Notes under the pieces: model-generated
Seen by the model: the letters and a program-made list of their open reading frames with translations, nothing else
Told to the model about the DNA's origin: nothing
The model's database searches: none
Made by a program: the position numbers and the translations under genes
Part shown: piece by piece, positions 43,119 to 55,910 of the stretch
How positions within the stretch are numbered: the stretch's first letter is position 1
Layout: every line of letters begins with the position of its first letter
DNA from: Aplectana chamaeleonis
Taxonomy: Eukaryota > Nematoda > Chromadorea > Rhabditida > Cosmocercidae
Direction: 5' to 3'
Length of the DNA: 64,000 nt
Assembly (NCBI GenBank): GCA_029168955.1
Contig: JAPDOI010000382.1
Span: 168,501 to 232,500, forward strand

Positions 43119-45015
43119 AATTACAAAAATTCACGAGAGGGAGGACGATGGAAAACTGAAGGAAGTGGAAAAAACCGCCAGAGGGGCGGGGGAATGCTGC
43201 TCGAATGAAGGCCCGTCCGCCGTTGGGATGAGTCAGCTTTGCCGACGAAATCGCGGCGGGACCATTTCAACCGTTGGCGAGCCGCGCCTTCAATGGAACC
43301 GCATCTGAAACAGCTGACGCTGCTCGAGTCACATGTTTTTTACCTTTTGCAAGGGTATTGGTCGTCGGTACGTGTAACTTACCCGTTTATTTTGGGTATA
43401 TGCCCTGTATTATGTTTGTATTATTCTGAAACGTCATGTAATACAAGTTTGCACAGAAATGATGTGATGAAACTTATAGAAATGACATGTAGAAAAGTGA
43501 ACATGACATTTCTGAGTATTACAATTGTTTCTTCTACTATAAACACTGTATTATATGGCCTGTGAAAATTTCGCGCGCGTTGCAAAATTATATATAGTCC
43601 GAATTTAATTGTCGCGCAGCAAAATGCGGAAATGGGCCTGTATTATATAAGTAGGATTTTCGATTACTGCTGTAATGCAGTGTGTAACTGTATTATAGCC
43701 TTGTAAGGCTGCTGTATTAGACGCTGTATTAGTGGCTGTATTGAGTGCTGTATAGACAGAATTTTCAATACTGTTGTAGCAGGCAAAAAAAAATTAATCA
43801 ATTACCAGATATAACAAATCAATACAATGTTGGCACGCAATTATCCATGCATGCACAACAAGGGCGTCTCCAACACCGAGCTCGTATCCTCCCTGGTTGT
43901 CCATGCCATTCCAGGAAAGTGCCAAGTCAAGATTGAAACTGAAGTAGCGCCCACGACCAGGTCGTGGGTGTTAACGAAAACAAAGTCTCGATAAAAAAAT
44001 ATAAAGAATAAAAATGTGAGCGAAACGTGAGAACAAATTAGAGAAATGTGAGAAGAGAGAATTAATTGGGAATTAAAAATTGAGTATTCTTGTCTAAATT
44101 GATGAAATGGTGCTAATGTGTGATTAACGGAAAGTTTCCGTTCGTGTCGGGTGATTTTTTTTTTAATTTTTGGGATGTTTCTTCCCCTGTGTCCGCCCCT
44201 TTCCTAAATCTGGGTAGGGGAGTCTGCCCCAACGCTCGTAGGTCATACCATGCTGTATCCATATCCATCGCGTAGGGCCAGCAGATTTAGGCAGCTGTAT
44301 TAAATTGTAGTAAGCTGTATCAAGCGCAGAATACAATGGTGGGTCAGCTGCTCAGTGTACTGCTTCACTGGATAGGGGGGAAGGGTGACTTCCCAATGGC
44401 GCTAGCCACCATCGAGCAAGCAAGGCTGCTCCCGCAAACACCGTACCTCCACATACCTTATTGGCTGGCCAAGCCACATGGTAGTAAGGATGGAACCGGT
44501 CCCCCTAGGTGACCCCGTAGGGTTTTTAGCGCAACGATCAAGACCTCCACCTCGCTCTGCCTTCATTTGGCACGGCGATCCACCCACCCTGGAACACACT
44601 CCCAACCAGGGGGGCTGGTACTAGTAGACAAATGTACCCATTTAAGGCGCCGGCTCTATCCCTACCCAGCTCCACTAGCCTATAGCGGCCAACTTACCTA
44701 GGTATTGCAGTGACCTCCGCCTCAGATCTGTGGAAGGTCCGCCGACTGGTTAGCCACAATCCCAGTCAACTTCCCTTCCAAGGCTTTGGTCCCCGCTTAG
44801 CACCCTAGTTTCTGTATTATGGCTTTAATTAAGCCTGTATTATCGCGCACCGCCTAGCCTTGCTGGTGACCCCCCTGTATTATCGTACCCCCAAGTGGGG
44901 GTGATGTTGTTGTTTTTTTTGGGGGGGGGTAAACTTTGTACCCCGCCGACCGAAGTGCCAGTGGCAGGGCACCCTTACTCGATCAATCATGATCGATGCG
45001 GGTCCGAATGCCAAC
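43119..45015 (-). other. Leader of the BEL-like element
   Basis: About 1.9 kb between the primer-binding site and the RTE insertion; with 38036-38097 it forms the ~2 kb untranslated leader upstream of gag. No protein is recognisable. It is rich in the word CTGTATTA (+ strand), with 11 exact copies noted, for example at 43405, 43546, 43638, 43688, 43722, 43734, 44295, 44812, 44835 and 44875. Confidence 0.6.
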
Positions 45016-45028
45016 GGCCGATGTACCA
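45016..45028 (-). promoter_or_regulatory. Putative tRNA primer-binding site
   Basis: Directly inside the 5' LTR the minus strand reads TGGTACATCGGCC. A PBS starting TGG would pair with the CCA end of a tRNA. I cannot say which tRNA from the sequence alone. Confidence 0.55.
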
Positions 45029-45676
45029 TGACGCGAATCGGCTAGACCCCGGTCGGTGAGGCACGGGTTCACCCGCTCACCCTACTGTGTGCCATTACTG
45101 TGTTAATAATGTACTACCTACCCTCTAACCTATGGTACTTAAGACCTAACCCTCCCACGCTCTAAGTCCGGGGGACCACAAAGGGGGAACATCAAACACA
45201 AGATAACGAAATATAAATACGAGCGGGTGCAATCCGATAATCACAGACACGACACCAGAATGATTACTGTTTATTATGGAAATGTTAATGTGTGAAAGGT
45301 TAATAGATGAGATAGATTAGTTGTGAGAAAAGGGTGAGTACAGACCGAATCATGTCTGTTCTAAAAGAGTTAGTTAATAAACAAACCTACGGGCCTACGG
45401 CTGCAAGGAGGGCCGGACCGATGTCCGGCTAGAAGGTTGCTGTAGTATAATGTAGTAAAATGTTCTAAGGGCTGAGTAGCCCCTCGAACAGCGACGTGAG
45501 AACAAGGAAAAGGAATGCAGCCAAAAGAGTGGCCGGCTGCCGACGGCGGAGTGGAGACGCGAATGACCCCCGTGCCCCTCGCCCGACAGCATCGACCCGG
45601 CCGGGTGGTCGCCGCTGATCGACGGGGTGGTCACGCTGCAGACCCATCTTGGGAGCGGAAGCTCGCCTTCGCGACA
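45029..45676 (-). repeat. 5' LTR of the BEL-like element
   Basis: Direct-repeat partner of 34046-34683. It is followed on the right by the duplication aaaga. The two LTRs differ at scattered positions, so the insertion is not brand new. Confidence 0.93.
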
Positions 45677-45681
45677 AAAGA

Positions 45682-46715
45682 TATGACATCGATCATGCCT
45701 TGAAGGCTGGAAGAATAGAGAAGCTGGAGGGACGTTTTTTATTCAGTGTTTATAACCGTTATTAAGTACAAAGCTGCACCGTCCAATCTAGATTTCTCCT
45801 GATTCGCACCTTCCGAAATCGCTAGGGTAAAAAAGTAGCCCACACCCGGGGTTCTCTTCCCCTGCCGGGGATGTGGATTTCTCCTGATTCGCAGTCCAAT
45901 TCGGGTTTCTACGATCGGCCCTCATTGAAGATTGGTACTTCAATATATAAGACATTTCACCCTAATATTTTCAAGGTCTGAAAAATGGATTACATTGTTT
46001 GGCTCTGCGCCTCAAATTCCTGTATTGAACGCTTCAGGATAAAAAAGTCACTTTGCTGACTACAAGGTTAGATGTGTCATAATCTGAGCATTTCCTCCCT
46101 AAAACGTTGACACAAGAGTAATTCATAATGATCCGTTGTGAAAAAAACTCTTCTGCGCTAGAAATCCTTGAGAACAACTTCCTATCCAGTGACTTCGTAG
46201 TTTGAAAAATGCGCGTATGGTATGATGCACGTGGGCCGTAGCTGCGGACACATCGGACTTGACGGTTGTACATTTCTGCAGGGGTGTCCAGCTGCCGACA
46301 GCCGTATTTTAGGCTTATGCACTCAGTACACGAGAAGCGTCGGACGAGTTAGGCCCTAGTTATACATCGGCGATTCGGTGCCGCTGGTTTTCGCGGGACG
46401 TCTGCGATTGGTCAGATTACGAAATTGACCAATAGCAGACATGCCGCGGCGAAACGATGGTGTATAATTAGGGCCTTGGGCTTTTTTAAAAGCCTCTGCT
46501 TTCCAGTGGCTCTTTAGAAAGCCAAACTTGCACTTTAGCCAACCGCTCTCGTCCGGGGCTGCTTCCTTTTCGTGTACTCAGTCTGAGAGCCGGTATTTTA
46601 ACACTTGCTTCTTTGCTAATATGTGAATTTTAGTAACACTCTTGTGGAGAGTAACCTATAGATTTCATGTGTAAGAGGTTAAAACACATGAAAATATAGG
46701 TAGTTGCAGACCTAG
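45682..46715. other. Unrecognised stretch
   Basis: No gene is supported. Near 45840-45900 there is a short repeat of gatttctcctgattcgca with a neighbouring copy. At 46345-46480 a small inverted pair (ggccctagttatacatcg near 46351 against tgtataattagggcc near 46460) marks a decayed foldback. Confidence 0.4.
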
Positions 46716-46922
46716 AGGCAGCGTTCACGATGATCAACCTCGGTGACTTTCCACGGTAAAATGATAGGCGAGAAGGATCCTAGGCTCCCAGTACTGAAAG
46801 AACGGTAGAAAACGAGCCAGGAGTGGCAAAATAATGACCGCAAACAGGCGTTTTGGTGTTGCAGAACCGCTTCGTGCTCCAGTTCCGCTCCTCGATATGA
46901 ACAAATGAAGACTCAGATTCCT
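46716..46922 (-). mobile_element. MITE, family F4, fragment
   Basis: The end aggcagcgttcacgatgatc and about 200 bp are homologous (inverted) to 15165-15387, including cctaggctcccag and acgagccaggag. It is cut at 46922, where H copy 3 begins. Confidence 0.75.
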
Positions 46923-46924
46923 GA

Positions 46925-48600
46925 AAGTTTAGGTTCATGGAAAAAGTAAAGATTTGGCATGGCCGTAGTTTCGAAAAACTAGAAACATACTCAGTGAAAT
47001 GAGGAAATAAAAAAAAAGTTTTGAAATATTTCAGAGAATGATTTGGCGTAGAATAATTTGATTTTTGGGAAATTTAGTGAAATAGCTGAAAGTATTGTTT
47101 GGCAGTCGAGCTTGCACCAACTATTGATAAGAGTTGTGCAAAACGAGAGATCGCATTGAATGAGCTTATCCGTAGGACATATCAAAGCTAAATCACGCGT
47201 GATATTGATCAAACAGTTGACTTTACATCACTTAAAACGTGAAGACCACCGCATTGCAGCTCCGAAGAAGTGTTGATGCTTCCCATATCACATGTGATTT
47301 CGCTTTGATATGTTCTACGGATAAGCTCATGCAGTGCGATCTCTCGTTTTGCCCAACTCTTATCAATAGTTGGTGCAAACTTGACTGCCAAATCATACTT
47401 TCACTTATTTCACTACATTTCCCAAGAATCAAATTATTCTACGCCAAATCATTCTCTGAAATATCTCAAAACTTTTTATTATTTCCTCATTTCACTGAGT
47501 ATATTTCTAGTTCTTCGAAAATACGGCCATGCCAAATCTTTACTTCTGCCAAGAACCTAAACTTTCAGGAATTCCATTTATTTTTCCTAAAGGTTCCCTT
47601 TCCAACAGGATTAATGCCTGGTGGTGTTAATTCAAAGTGAACCCACTGATGCCCTGCCCCCTCCCCCCCTTCTATGACGTCCTGCGCACTTCAACTGATG
47701 GCCTGCACACTTTCTATGACGTAATGCACACTTCCACTACTGTCCCGCACACTCTCTATTAGGTCCTAAAGACTCCCACTGATGTCCTGCACAATTTCTA
47801 TGACGTCCTGCTCACCCCCATCAATGTCCTGCACACTCCCACTAATGTCCCGCACACTTTCAATGAGGTCCTGCACACTTCCCCTGATGTCCTGCACACT
47901 TTCTATGACGTCCTGCACACTCCCAATAATGTCCTGCACACTTTCTATGAGGTCCTGCACACTCCCACTGGTGTCCTGCACACTTTCTATGAGGTCCTGC
48001 GCACTCCCCTGATGTCCTGCACACTTTCTATGACGTCCTGCACACTCCCATCAATGTCCTGCACACTCCCAATAATGTCCTGCACACTTTCTATGAGGTC
48101 CTGCACACCCCCCCCCTGATGTCTTGCACACTTTCTATGACGTCCTGCACACTCCCATCAATGTCCGGCACACTCCCAATAATGTCCTGCACACTTTCTA
48201 TGTGGTCCTGCACACTCCCTCTGATGTCCTGCACACTTTCTATGACGTCCTGCACACTCCCATCAATGTCCTGCTCAGTTTATATGAGGTCCTGCACACT
48301 TTCTATGACGTCCGGCGCACTCCCACATGGTTCTCGCACACGTTCTACGGCGTCTTGCGGACTCCCACTGGGGTCCCGCACGCATTTTGCGGCGTCTCGC
48401 GCCCACCAACTGGGGTCCCACACAGTTTCTACGGCGTTCTGCGCACTCGTGAGTCACGCCGTGCGGCGTTCCGAAAAGTACTTCCAAGATCCCGTCGTAT
48501 TGATTGAAGCGCTACCCCGTCTCAGGAAGAGCATAAATCCCAAGCGAAAGCCTATCAGTACCGGTGTTTATTTTCATATGTTCATTCTGAAAGTTGGGCT
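46925..48600 (+). mobile_element. H element copy 3, with 42-bp satellite
   Basis: The left palindrome (46925-47567) starts aaagtttaggttcatgg and ends with its inverse, then a short AT-rich spacer (ttcctaaaggttccctttcc), satellite S2 (47651-48446), and the beginning of the right module (ccaagatcccgtcgtattgattgaagcg), which stops near 48590. The right terminal hairpin belongs to the following inverted copy. It is closely related to H copy 5 in opposite orientation. Confidence 0.6.
47651..48446 (+). repeat. 42-bp satellite, block S2
   Basis: About 19 units with the variant gcacactttctatgacgtcctgcac. The last three units switch to the S1/S3 type (ttctacggcgtc). A run of C (47662-47690) marks the left edge. 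A single S2-type unit also sits beyond the far edge of block S3 (57180-57255). Confidence 0.9.
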
Positions 48601-48644
48601 CCGCAGAAATGGTCAAGGATTTGGCATTGCTCTAAAATGTCGTG

Positions 48645-49226
48645 AAATTGTGGTGAGCGCGAAGCGCTCACCAGATTTGGCTTTGATTCGCCTTCGCGCA
48701 ACCCACTGATCTCAGTATCAGGGTCCAGAGTAAACGTAGGAAGACCGTTCTTTTTGCATTTAATACACTTTAGAAAGGTGAATAACTTTTAAAAAAATGG
48801 TCCGGAATGGTTACCTGAGATTCGAGAAAAAGTGTCAAAACAACGTCATTTTGGTCGAAAAAAAAATGGTCGTGTTGATTTTACTTCACCTAATACGTGA
48901 AGACCGCCGCATTACAGCTCCCGAAAAAGTTTTGATGCTTTCCATTTCACGCGTGATTTCGCTTTGATATGTTCTACGCATAAGCACAGACAAGGCGATC
49001 TCTCGTTTTGCACAACTCTTATCAATAGTTGGTTCAAACTCGACTGCCAAATCATACTTTCAACTATTTCACTTCATTTCCCGCTAAACATATTATTCTA
49101 CGCCAAATCGTTCTCAGGAATATTTCAAAACCTTTTCTCATTTTTCTTTATTTTCCCTTCTTAACTGAGTATATTTCTATGGCCATGCCAAATCTTTACT
49201 TTTGCCAGGAACCTAAACTTTCAGGA
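48645..49226 (-). mobile_element. H element copy 4, internally deleted
   Basis: Reading on the minus strand, half of the left palindrome (49226 to about 48866) joins directly to the right module (48863-48645), which ends with the hairpin ggtgagcgcgaagcgctcacc (48652-48672) and cacaattt. The tandem array and the other half of the palindrome are missing. Confidence 0.55.
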
Positions 49227-50876
49227 ATTTGGCTTTGATTCGCCATCGCGCAACCCCCTGATCTCAGTATCAGGGTCCAGAGTGAACGTAGGAAGTCCGT
49301 TCTTTTTGCATTTAATATACTTTAGAAAGTTGAATAACTGTTCAAAAAATGGTCTGGAATGGTTACCTGAGATTCGAGAAAAAGTGTCAAAACCACATCA
49401 TTTTGGTCGAAAAAAGGGTTCATCTCCTTTTTTTCAGTTGGCGTACATGATCTTGTTGGAATACTTATCGTTGAGCTAGAAAGCTGATTTTTGGTCAGAA
49501 AGTTTGTTATGATTGCCGTTAGCTCCTGACAAAATTTGAAGTTGGTAGCTCAATTTTTGCGGGACCTCAAAATTGAGGGTCAAGTGAGACAAAAACACGT
49601 AAACATGTTATTATAAACCATCCGACGTTTACTCATTCGTAAAAAAGATCTAATGAAATAAACACCGTCACTGATAGGCATTTGTTTAGGATTGAACGCT
49701 TCAATCAATACGGCGGGATCTTGGATGTATTTTTTAGAACGCCGCACGGTGTGAATCAGAAGAAATCCACAGAACGCCTTAGATAGTGTGCGGAACCCCA
49801 GTAGGGGTGCGCAAGACGCTGTATAAAGTGTGCGGGACCCCAGTAGGAGTGCGCAGAACGCCGTAGAAAATGTGTGGGACCCAAATAACAGTGCGTAGGA
49901 CGCCGTAGAAAATGTGTGGGACCCAAATAACAAAGCGTCGGACGCCGTAGAAAGTGTGTGGGACCCAAATGAGAGTGCGTAGGACGCCGTAGAAAACGTG
50001 TGGGACCCAAATAACAGTGCGTCGGACGCCGTAGAAAGTGTGTGGGACCCAAATGAGAGTGCGTCGGACGCCGTAGAAAGTGTGCGGGACCCAAATGAGA
50101 GTGCGTAGGACGCCGTAGAAAATGTGTGGGACCCAAATGAGAGTGTGTAGGACGCCGTAGAAAATGTGTGGGACCCAAATAACAGTGCGTCGGGCGCCGT
50201 AGAAAGTGTGTGGGACCCAAATGAGAGTGCGTCGGACGCCGTAAAAAGTGTGTGGGACCCAAATGAGAGTGCGTCGGACGCCGTAGAAAACGTGTGGGAC
50301 CCAAATAAGAGTGCGTCGGACGCCGTAGAAAGTGTGTGGGACCCAAATGAGAGTGCGTAGGACGCCGTAGAAAACGTGTGGGACCCAAATAACAGTGCGT
50401 CGGACGCCGTAGAAAGTGTGTGGGACCCAAATGAGAGTGCGTCGGACGCCGTAGAAAGTGTGCGGGACCCAAATGAGAGTGCGTAGGACGCCGTAGAAAA
50501 TGTGTGGGACCCAAATGAGAGTGCGTAGGACGCCGTAGAAAATGTGTGGGACCCAAATAACAGTGCGTCGGGCGCCGTAGAAAGTGTGTGGGACCCAAAT
50601 GAGAGTGCGTCGGACGCCGTAGAAAGTGTGTGGGACCCAAATGAGAGTGCGTCGGACGCCGTAGAAACCGTGTGGGACCCAAATAAGAGTGCGTGGGACG
50701 CCGTAGAAAGTGTGTGGGACCCAAATGAGAGTGCGTCGGACGCCGTAGAAAGTGTGTGGGACCCGAATGAGAGTGCGCCGGACGCCGTAGAAAGTGTTCG
50801 GGACCCAAATGAAAGTACGTTGGACGCCATAAAAACTGTGAGGTGACCAAGTGGAAGTGAGCAAGACGCCGTAGAA

Positions 50877-50990
50877 AGTTTGCGGGATCCAAATACAAGC
50901 ACGCCCATGCCGATAATTTTTTCCGCAGGGCTACCGTAATCATTCTTGAACAAAACATGATAACGAACGATAACACACGCTCAAATAACA
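50877..50990 (-). repeat. Non-satellite spacer, copy 1
   Basis: A ~110-bp segment (aagcacgcccatgccgataa to cgataacacacgctca) interrupts the satellite. The same segment lies at 55797-55910 and 56872-56960, dividing S3 into three blocks of about 1.1, 4.8 and 1.0 kb. Confidence 0.9.
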
Positions 50991-53900
50991 AAGCGTCGGA
51001 CGCCGTAGAAAGTGTGTGGGACCCAAATGAGAGTGCGTAGGACGCCGTAGAAAACGTGTGGGACCCAAATAACAGTGCGTCGGACGCCGTAGAAAGTGTG
51101 TGGGACCCAAATGAGAGTGCGTCGGACGCCGTAGAAAGTGTGCGGGACCCAAATGAGAGTGCGTAGGACGCCGTAGAAAATGTGTGGGACCCAAATGAGA
51201 GTGTGTAGGACGCCGTAGAAAATGTGTGGGACCCAAATAACAGTGCGTCGGGCGCCGTAGAAAGTGTGTGGGACCCAAATGAGAGTGCGTCGGACGCCGT
51301 AAAAAGTGTGTGGGACCCAAATGAGAGTGCGTAGGACGCCGTAGAAAACGTGTGGGACCCAAATAACAGTGCGTCGGACGCCGTAGAAAGTGTGTGGACC
51401 CAAATGAGAGTGCGTCGGACGCCGTAGAAAGTGTGCGGGACCCAAATGAGAGTGCGTAGGACGCCGTAGAAAATGTGTGGGACCCAAATGAGAGTGCGTC
51501 GGACGCCGTAGAAAGTGTGCGGGACCCAAATGAGAGTGCGTAGGACGCCGTAGAAAATGTGTGGGACCCAAATGAGAGTGCGTAGGACGCCGTAGAAAAT
51601 GTGTGGGACCCAAATAACAGTGCGTCGGGCGCCGTAGAAAGTGTGTGGGACCCAAATGAGAGTGCGTCGGACGCCGTAAAAAGTGTGTGGGACCCAAATG
51701 AGAGTGCGTCGGACGCCGTAGAAAGTGTGCGGGACCCAAATGAGAGTGCGTAGGACGCCGTAGAAAATGTGTGGGACCCAAATAACAGTGCGTCGGGCGC
51801 CGTAGAAAGTGTGTGGGACCCAAATGAGAGTGCGTCGGACGCCGTAAAAAGTGTGTGGGACCCAAATGAGAGTGCGTCGGACGCCGTAGAAAGTGTGCGG
51901 GACCCAAATGAGAGTGCGTCGGACGCCGTAGAAAGTGTGCGGGACCCAAATGAGAGTGCGTAGGACGCCGTAGAAAATGTGTGGGACCCAAATAACAGTG
52001 CGTCGGGCGCCGTAGAAAGTGTGTGGGACCCAAATGAGAGTGCGTCGGACGCCGTAAAAAGTGTGTGGGACCCAAATGAGAGTGTGTAGGACGCCGTAGA
52101 AAATGTGTGGGACCCAAATAACAGTGCGTCGGGCGCCGTAGAAAGTGTGTGGGACCCAAATGAGAGTGCGTCGGACGCCGTAGAAAGTGTGCGGGACCCA
52201 AATGAGAGTGCGTCGGACGCCGTAAAAAGTGTGTGGGACCCAAATGAGAGTGTGTAGGACGCCGTAGAAAATGTGTGGGACCCAAATAACAGTGCGTCGG
52301 GCGCCGTAGAAAGTGTGTGGGACCCAAATGAGAGTGCGTCGGACGCCGTAAAAAGTGTGTGGGACCCAAATGAGAGTGCGTCGGACGCCGTAGAAAGTGT
52401 GCGGGACCCAAATGAGAGTGCGTAGGACGCCGTAGAAAATGTGTGGGACCCAAATAACAGTGCGTCGGGCGCCGTAGAAAGTGTGTGGGACCCAAATGAG
52501 AGTGCGTCGGACGCCGTAAAAAGTGTGTGGGACCCAAATGAGAGTGCGTCGGACGCCGTAAAAAGTGTGTGGGACCCAAATGAGAGTGTGTAGGACGCCG
52601 TAGAAAATGTGTGGGACCCAAATAACAGTGCGTCGGGCGCCGTAGAAAGTGTGTGGGACCCAAATGAGAGTGCGTCGGACGCCGTAAAAAGTGTGTGGGA
52701 CCCAAATGAGAGTGCGTCGGACGCCGTAGAAAGTGTGCGGGACCCAAATGAGAGTGCGTCGGACGCCGTAGAAAGTGTGCGGGACCCAAATGAGAGTGCG
52801 TAGGACGCCGTAGAAAATGTGTGGGACCCAAATAACAGTGCGTCGGGCGCCGTAGAAAGTGTGTGGGACCCAAATGAGAGTGCGTCGGACGCCGTAAAAG
52901 TGTGTGGGACCCAAATGAGAGTGTGTGTGGACGCCGTAGAAAATGTGTGGGACCCAAATAACAGTGCGTCGGGCGCCGTAGAAAGTGTGTGGGACCCAAA
53001 TGAGAGTGCGTCGGACGCCGTAGAAAGTGTGCGGGACCCAAATGAGAGTGCGTAGGACGCCGTAGAAAATGTGTGGGACCCAAATAACAGTGCGTCGGGC
53101 GCCGTAGAAAGTGTGTGGGACCCAAATGAGAGTGCGTCGGACGCCGTAGAAAGTGTGCGGGACCCAAATGAGAGTGCGTAGGACGCCGTAGAAAATGTGT
53201 GGGACCCAAATAACAGTGCGTCGGGCGCCGTAGAAAGTGTGTGGGACCCAAATGAGAGTGCGTCGGACGCCGTAAAAAGTGTGTGGGACCCAAATGAGAG
53301 TGCGTCGGACGCCGTAGAAAATGTGTGGGACCCAAATAACAGTGCGTCGGACGCCGTAGAAAGTGTGTGGGACCCAAATGAGAGTGCGTCGGACGCCGTA
53401 GAAAGTGTGCGGGACCCAAATGAGAGTGCGTAGGACGCCGTAGAAAATGTGTGGGACCCAAATAACAGTGCGTCGGACGCCGTAGAAAGTGTGTGGACCC
53501 AAATGAGAGTGCGTAGGACGCCGTAGAAAATGTGTGGGACCCGAATGAGAGTGCGTAGGACGCCGTAGAAAATGTGTGGGACCCAAATAACAGTGCGTCG
53601 GGAGCCGTAGAAAGTGTGTGGGACCCAAATGAGAGTGCGTCGGACGCCGTAAAAAGTGTGTGGGACCCAAATGAGAGTGCGTCGGACGCCGTAGAAAATG
53701 TGTGGGACCCAAATAACAGTGCGTCGGGCGCCGTAGAAAGTGTGTGGGACCCAAATGAGAGTGCGTCGGACGCCGTAAAAAGTGTGTGGGACCCAAATGA
53801 GAGTGCGTCGGACGCCGTAGAAAGTGTGCGGGACCCAAATGAGAGTGCGTCGGACGCCGTAGAAAGTGTGTGGGACCCAAATGAGAGTGCGTAGGACGCC

Positions 53901-55796
53901 GTAGAAAATGTGTGGGACCCAAATGAGAGTGCGTCGGACGCCGTAGAAAGTGTGCGGGACCCAAATGAGAGTGCGTAGGACGCCGTAGAAAATGTGTGGG
54001 ACCCAAATGAGAGTGTGTAGGACGCCGTAGAAAATGTGTGGGACCCAAATAACAGTGCGTCGGGCGCCGTAGAAAGTGTGTGGGACCCAAATGAGAGTGC
54101 GTCGGACGCCGTAGAAAGTGTGTGGGACCCAAATGAGAGTGCGTCGGACGCCGTAGAAAACGTGTGGGACCCAAATGAGAGTGCGTAGGACGCCGTAGAA
54201 AATGTGTGGGACCCAAATAACAGTGCGTCGGGCGCCGTAGAAAGTGTGTGGGACCCAAATGAGAGTGCGTCGGACGCCGTAGAAAGTGTGCGGGACCCAA
54301 ATGAGAGTGCGTAGGACGCCGTAGAAAATGTGTGGGACCCAAATGAGAGTGCGTCGGACGCCGTAGAAAGTGTGCGGGACCCAAATGAGAGTGCGTAGGA
54401 CGCCGTAGAAAATGTGTGGGACCCAAATGAGAGTGTGTAGGACGCCGTAGAAAACGTGTGGGACCCAAATAAGAGTGCGTCGGACGCCGTAGAAAGTGTG
54501 TGGGACCCAAATGAGAGTGCGTAGGACGCCGTAGAAAACGTGTGGGACCCAAATAACAGTGCGTCGGACGCCGTAGAAAGTGTGTGGGACCCAAATGAGA
54601 GTGCGTCGGACGCCGTAGAAAGTGTGCGGGACCCAAATGAGAGTGCGTAGGACGCCGTGGAAAATGTGTGGGACCCAAATGAGAGTGTGTAGGACGCCGT
54701 AGAAAATGTGTGGGACCCAAATAACAGTGCCTCGGGCGCCGTAGAAAGTGTGTGGGACCCAAATGAGAGTGCGTCGGACGCCGTAGAAAACGTGTGGGAC
54801 CCAAATGAGAGTGCGTCGGACGCCGTAGAAAACGTGTGGGACCCAAATAAGAGTGCGTCGGACGCCGTAGAAAGTGTGTGGGACCCAAATGAGAGTGCGT
54901 CGGACGCCGTAGAAAATGTGTGGGACCCAAATAACGGGGCGTCGGACGCCGTAGAAAGTGTGCGGGACCCAAATGAGAGTGCGTCGGACGCCGTAGAAAG
55001 TGTGCGGGACCCAAATGAGAGTGCGTAGGACGCCGTAGAAAATGTGTGGGACCCAAATGAGAGTGTGTAGGACGCCGTAGAAAATGTGTGGGACCCAAAT
55101 AACAGTGCGTCGGGCGCCGTAGAAAGTGTGTGGGACCCAAATGAGAGTGCGTCGGACGCCGTAAAAAGTGTGTGGGACCCAAATGAGAGTGCGTCGGACG
55201 CCGTAGAAAACGTGTGGGACCCAAATAAGAGTGCGTCGGACGCCGTAGAAAGTGTGTGGGACCCAAATGAGAGTGCGTAGGACGCCGTAGAAAACGTGTG
55301 GGACCCAAATAACAGTGCGTCGGACGCCGTAGAAAGTGTGTGGGACCCAAATGAGAGTGCGTCGGACGCCGTAGAAAGTGTGCGGGACCCAAATGAGAGT
55401 GCGTAGGACGCCGTAGAAAATGTGTGGGACCCAAATGAGAGTGTGGAGGACGCCGTAGAAAATGTGTGGGACCCAAATAACAGTGCGTCGGGCGCCATAG
55501 AAAGTGTGTGGGACCCAAATGAGAGTGCGTCGGACGCCGTAAAAAGTGTGTGGGACCCAAATGAGAGTGCGTCGGACGCCATAGAAAACGTGTGGGACCC
55601 AAATAAGAGTGCGTCGGACGCCGTAGAAAGTGTGTGGGACCCAAATGAGAGTGCGTCGGACGCCGTAGAAAGTGTGTGGGACCCAAATGAGAGTGCGTCG
55701 GACGCCGTAGAAAGTGTGTGGGACCCAAATGAAAGTACGTTGGACGCCATAAAAACTGTGAGGTGACCAAGTGGAAGTGAGCAAGACGCCGTAGAA

Positions 55797-55910
55797 AGTT
55801 TGCGGGATCCAAATACAAGCACGCCCATGCCGATAATTTTTTCCGCAGGGCTACCGTAATCATTCTTGAACAAAACATGATAACGAACGATAACACACGC
55901 TCAAATAACA
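55797..55910 (-). repeat. Non-satellite spacer, copy 2
   Basis: Nearly identical to 50877-50990, including the following caaataacaaagcgtcgg where the satellite restarts. The preceding satellite edge (cgttggacgccataaaaact) is also shared, so whole blocks were duplicated. Confidence 0.9.

Larger units (their letters stand above)
34046..45676 (-). mobile_element. Pao/BEL-type LTR retrotransposon, gag-only, with nested LINEs
   Basis: Direct repeats of 638 bp (34046-34683) and 648 bp (45029-45676) begin TG and end CA, and the 5-bp word aaaga lies outside both ends (34041-34045 and 45677-45681). The internal strand is minus: next to the 45-kb LTR a TGG-starting sequence fits a primer-binding site, and a gag gene with three zinc knuckles runs from 38035 to 35499. 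No protease, RT or integrase of its own is present; only ~0.8 kb lies between gag and the 3' LTR, so it would need proteins from a partner element. Removing the RTE insertion leaves about 6.6 kb. The superfamily call rests on the zinc-knuckle pattern and the 5-bp duplication. Confidence 0.88.
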
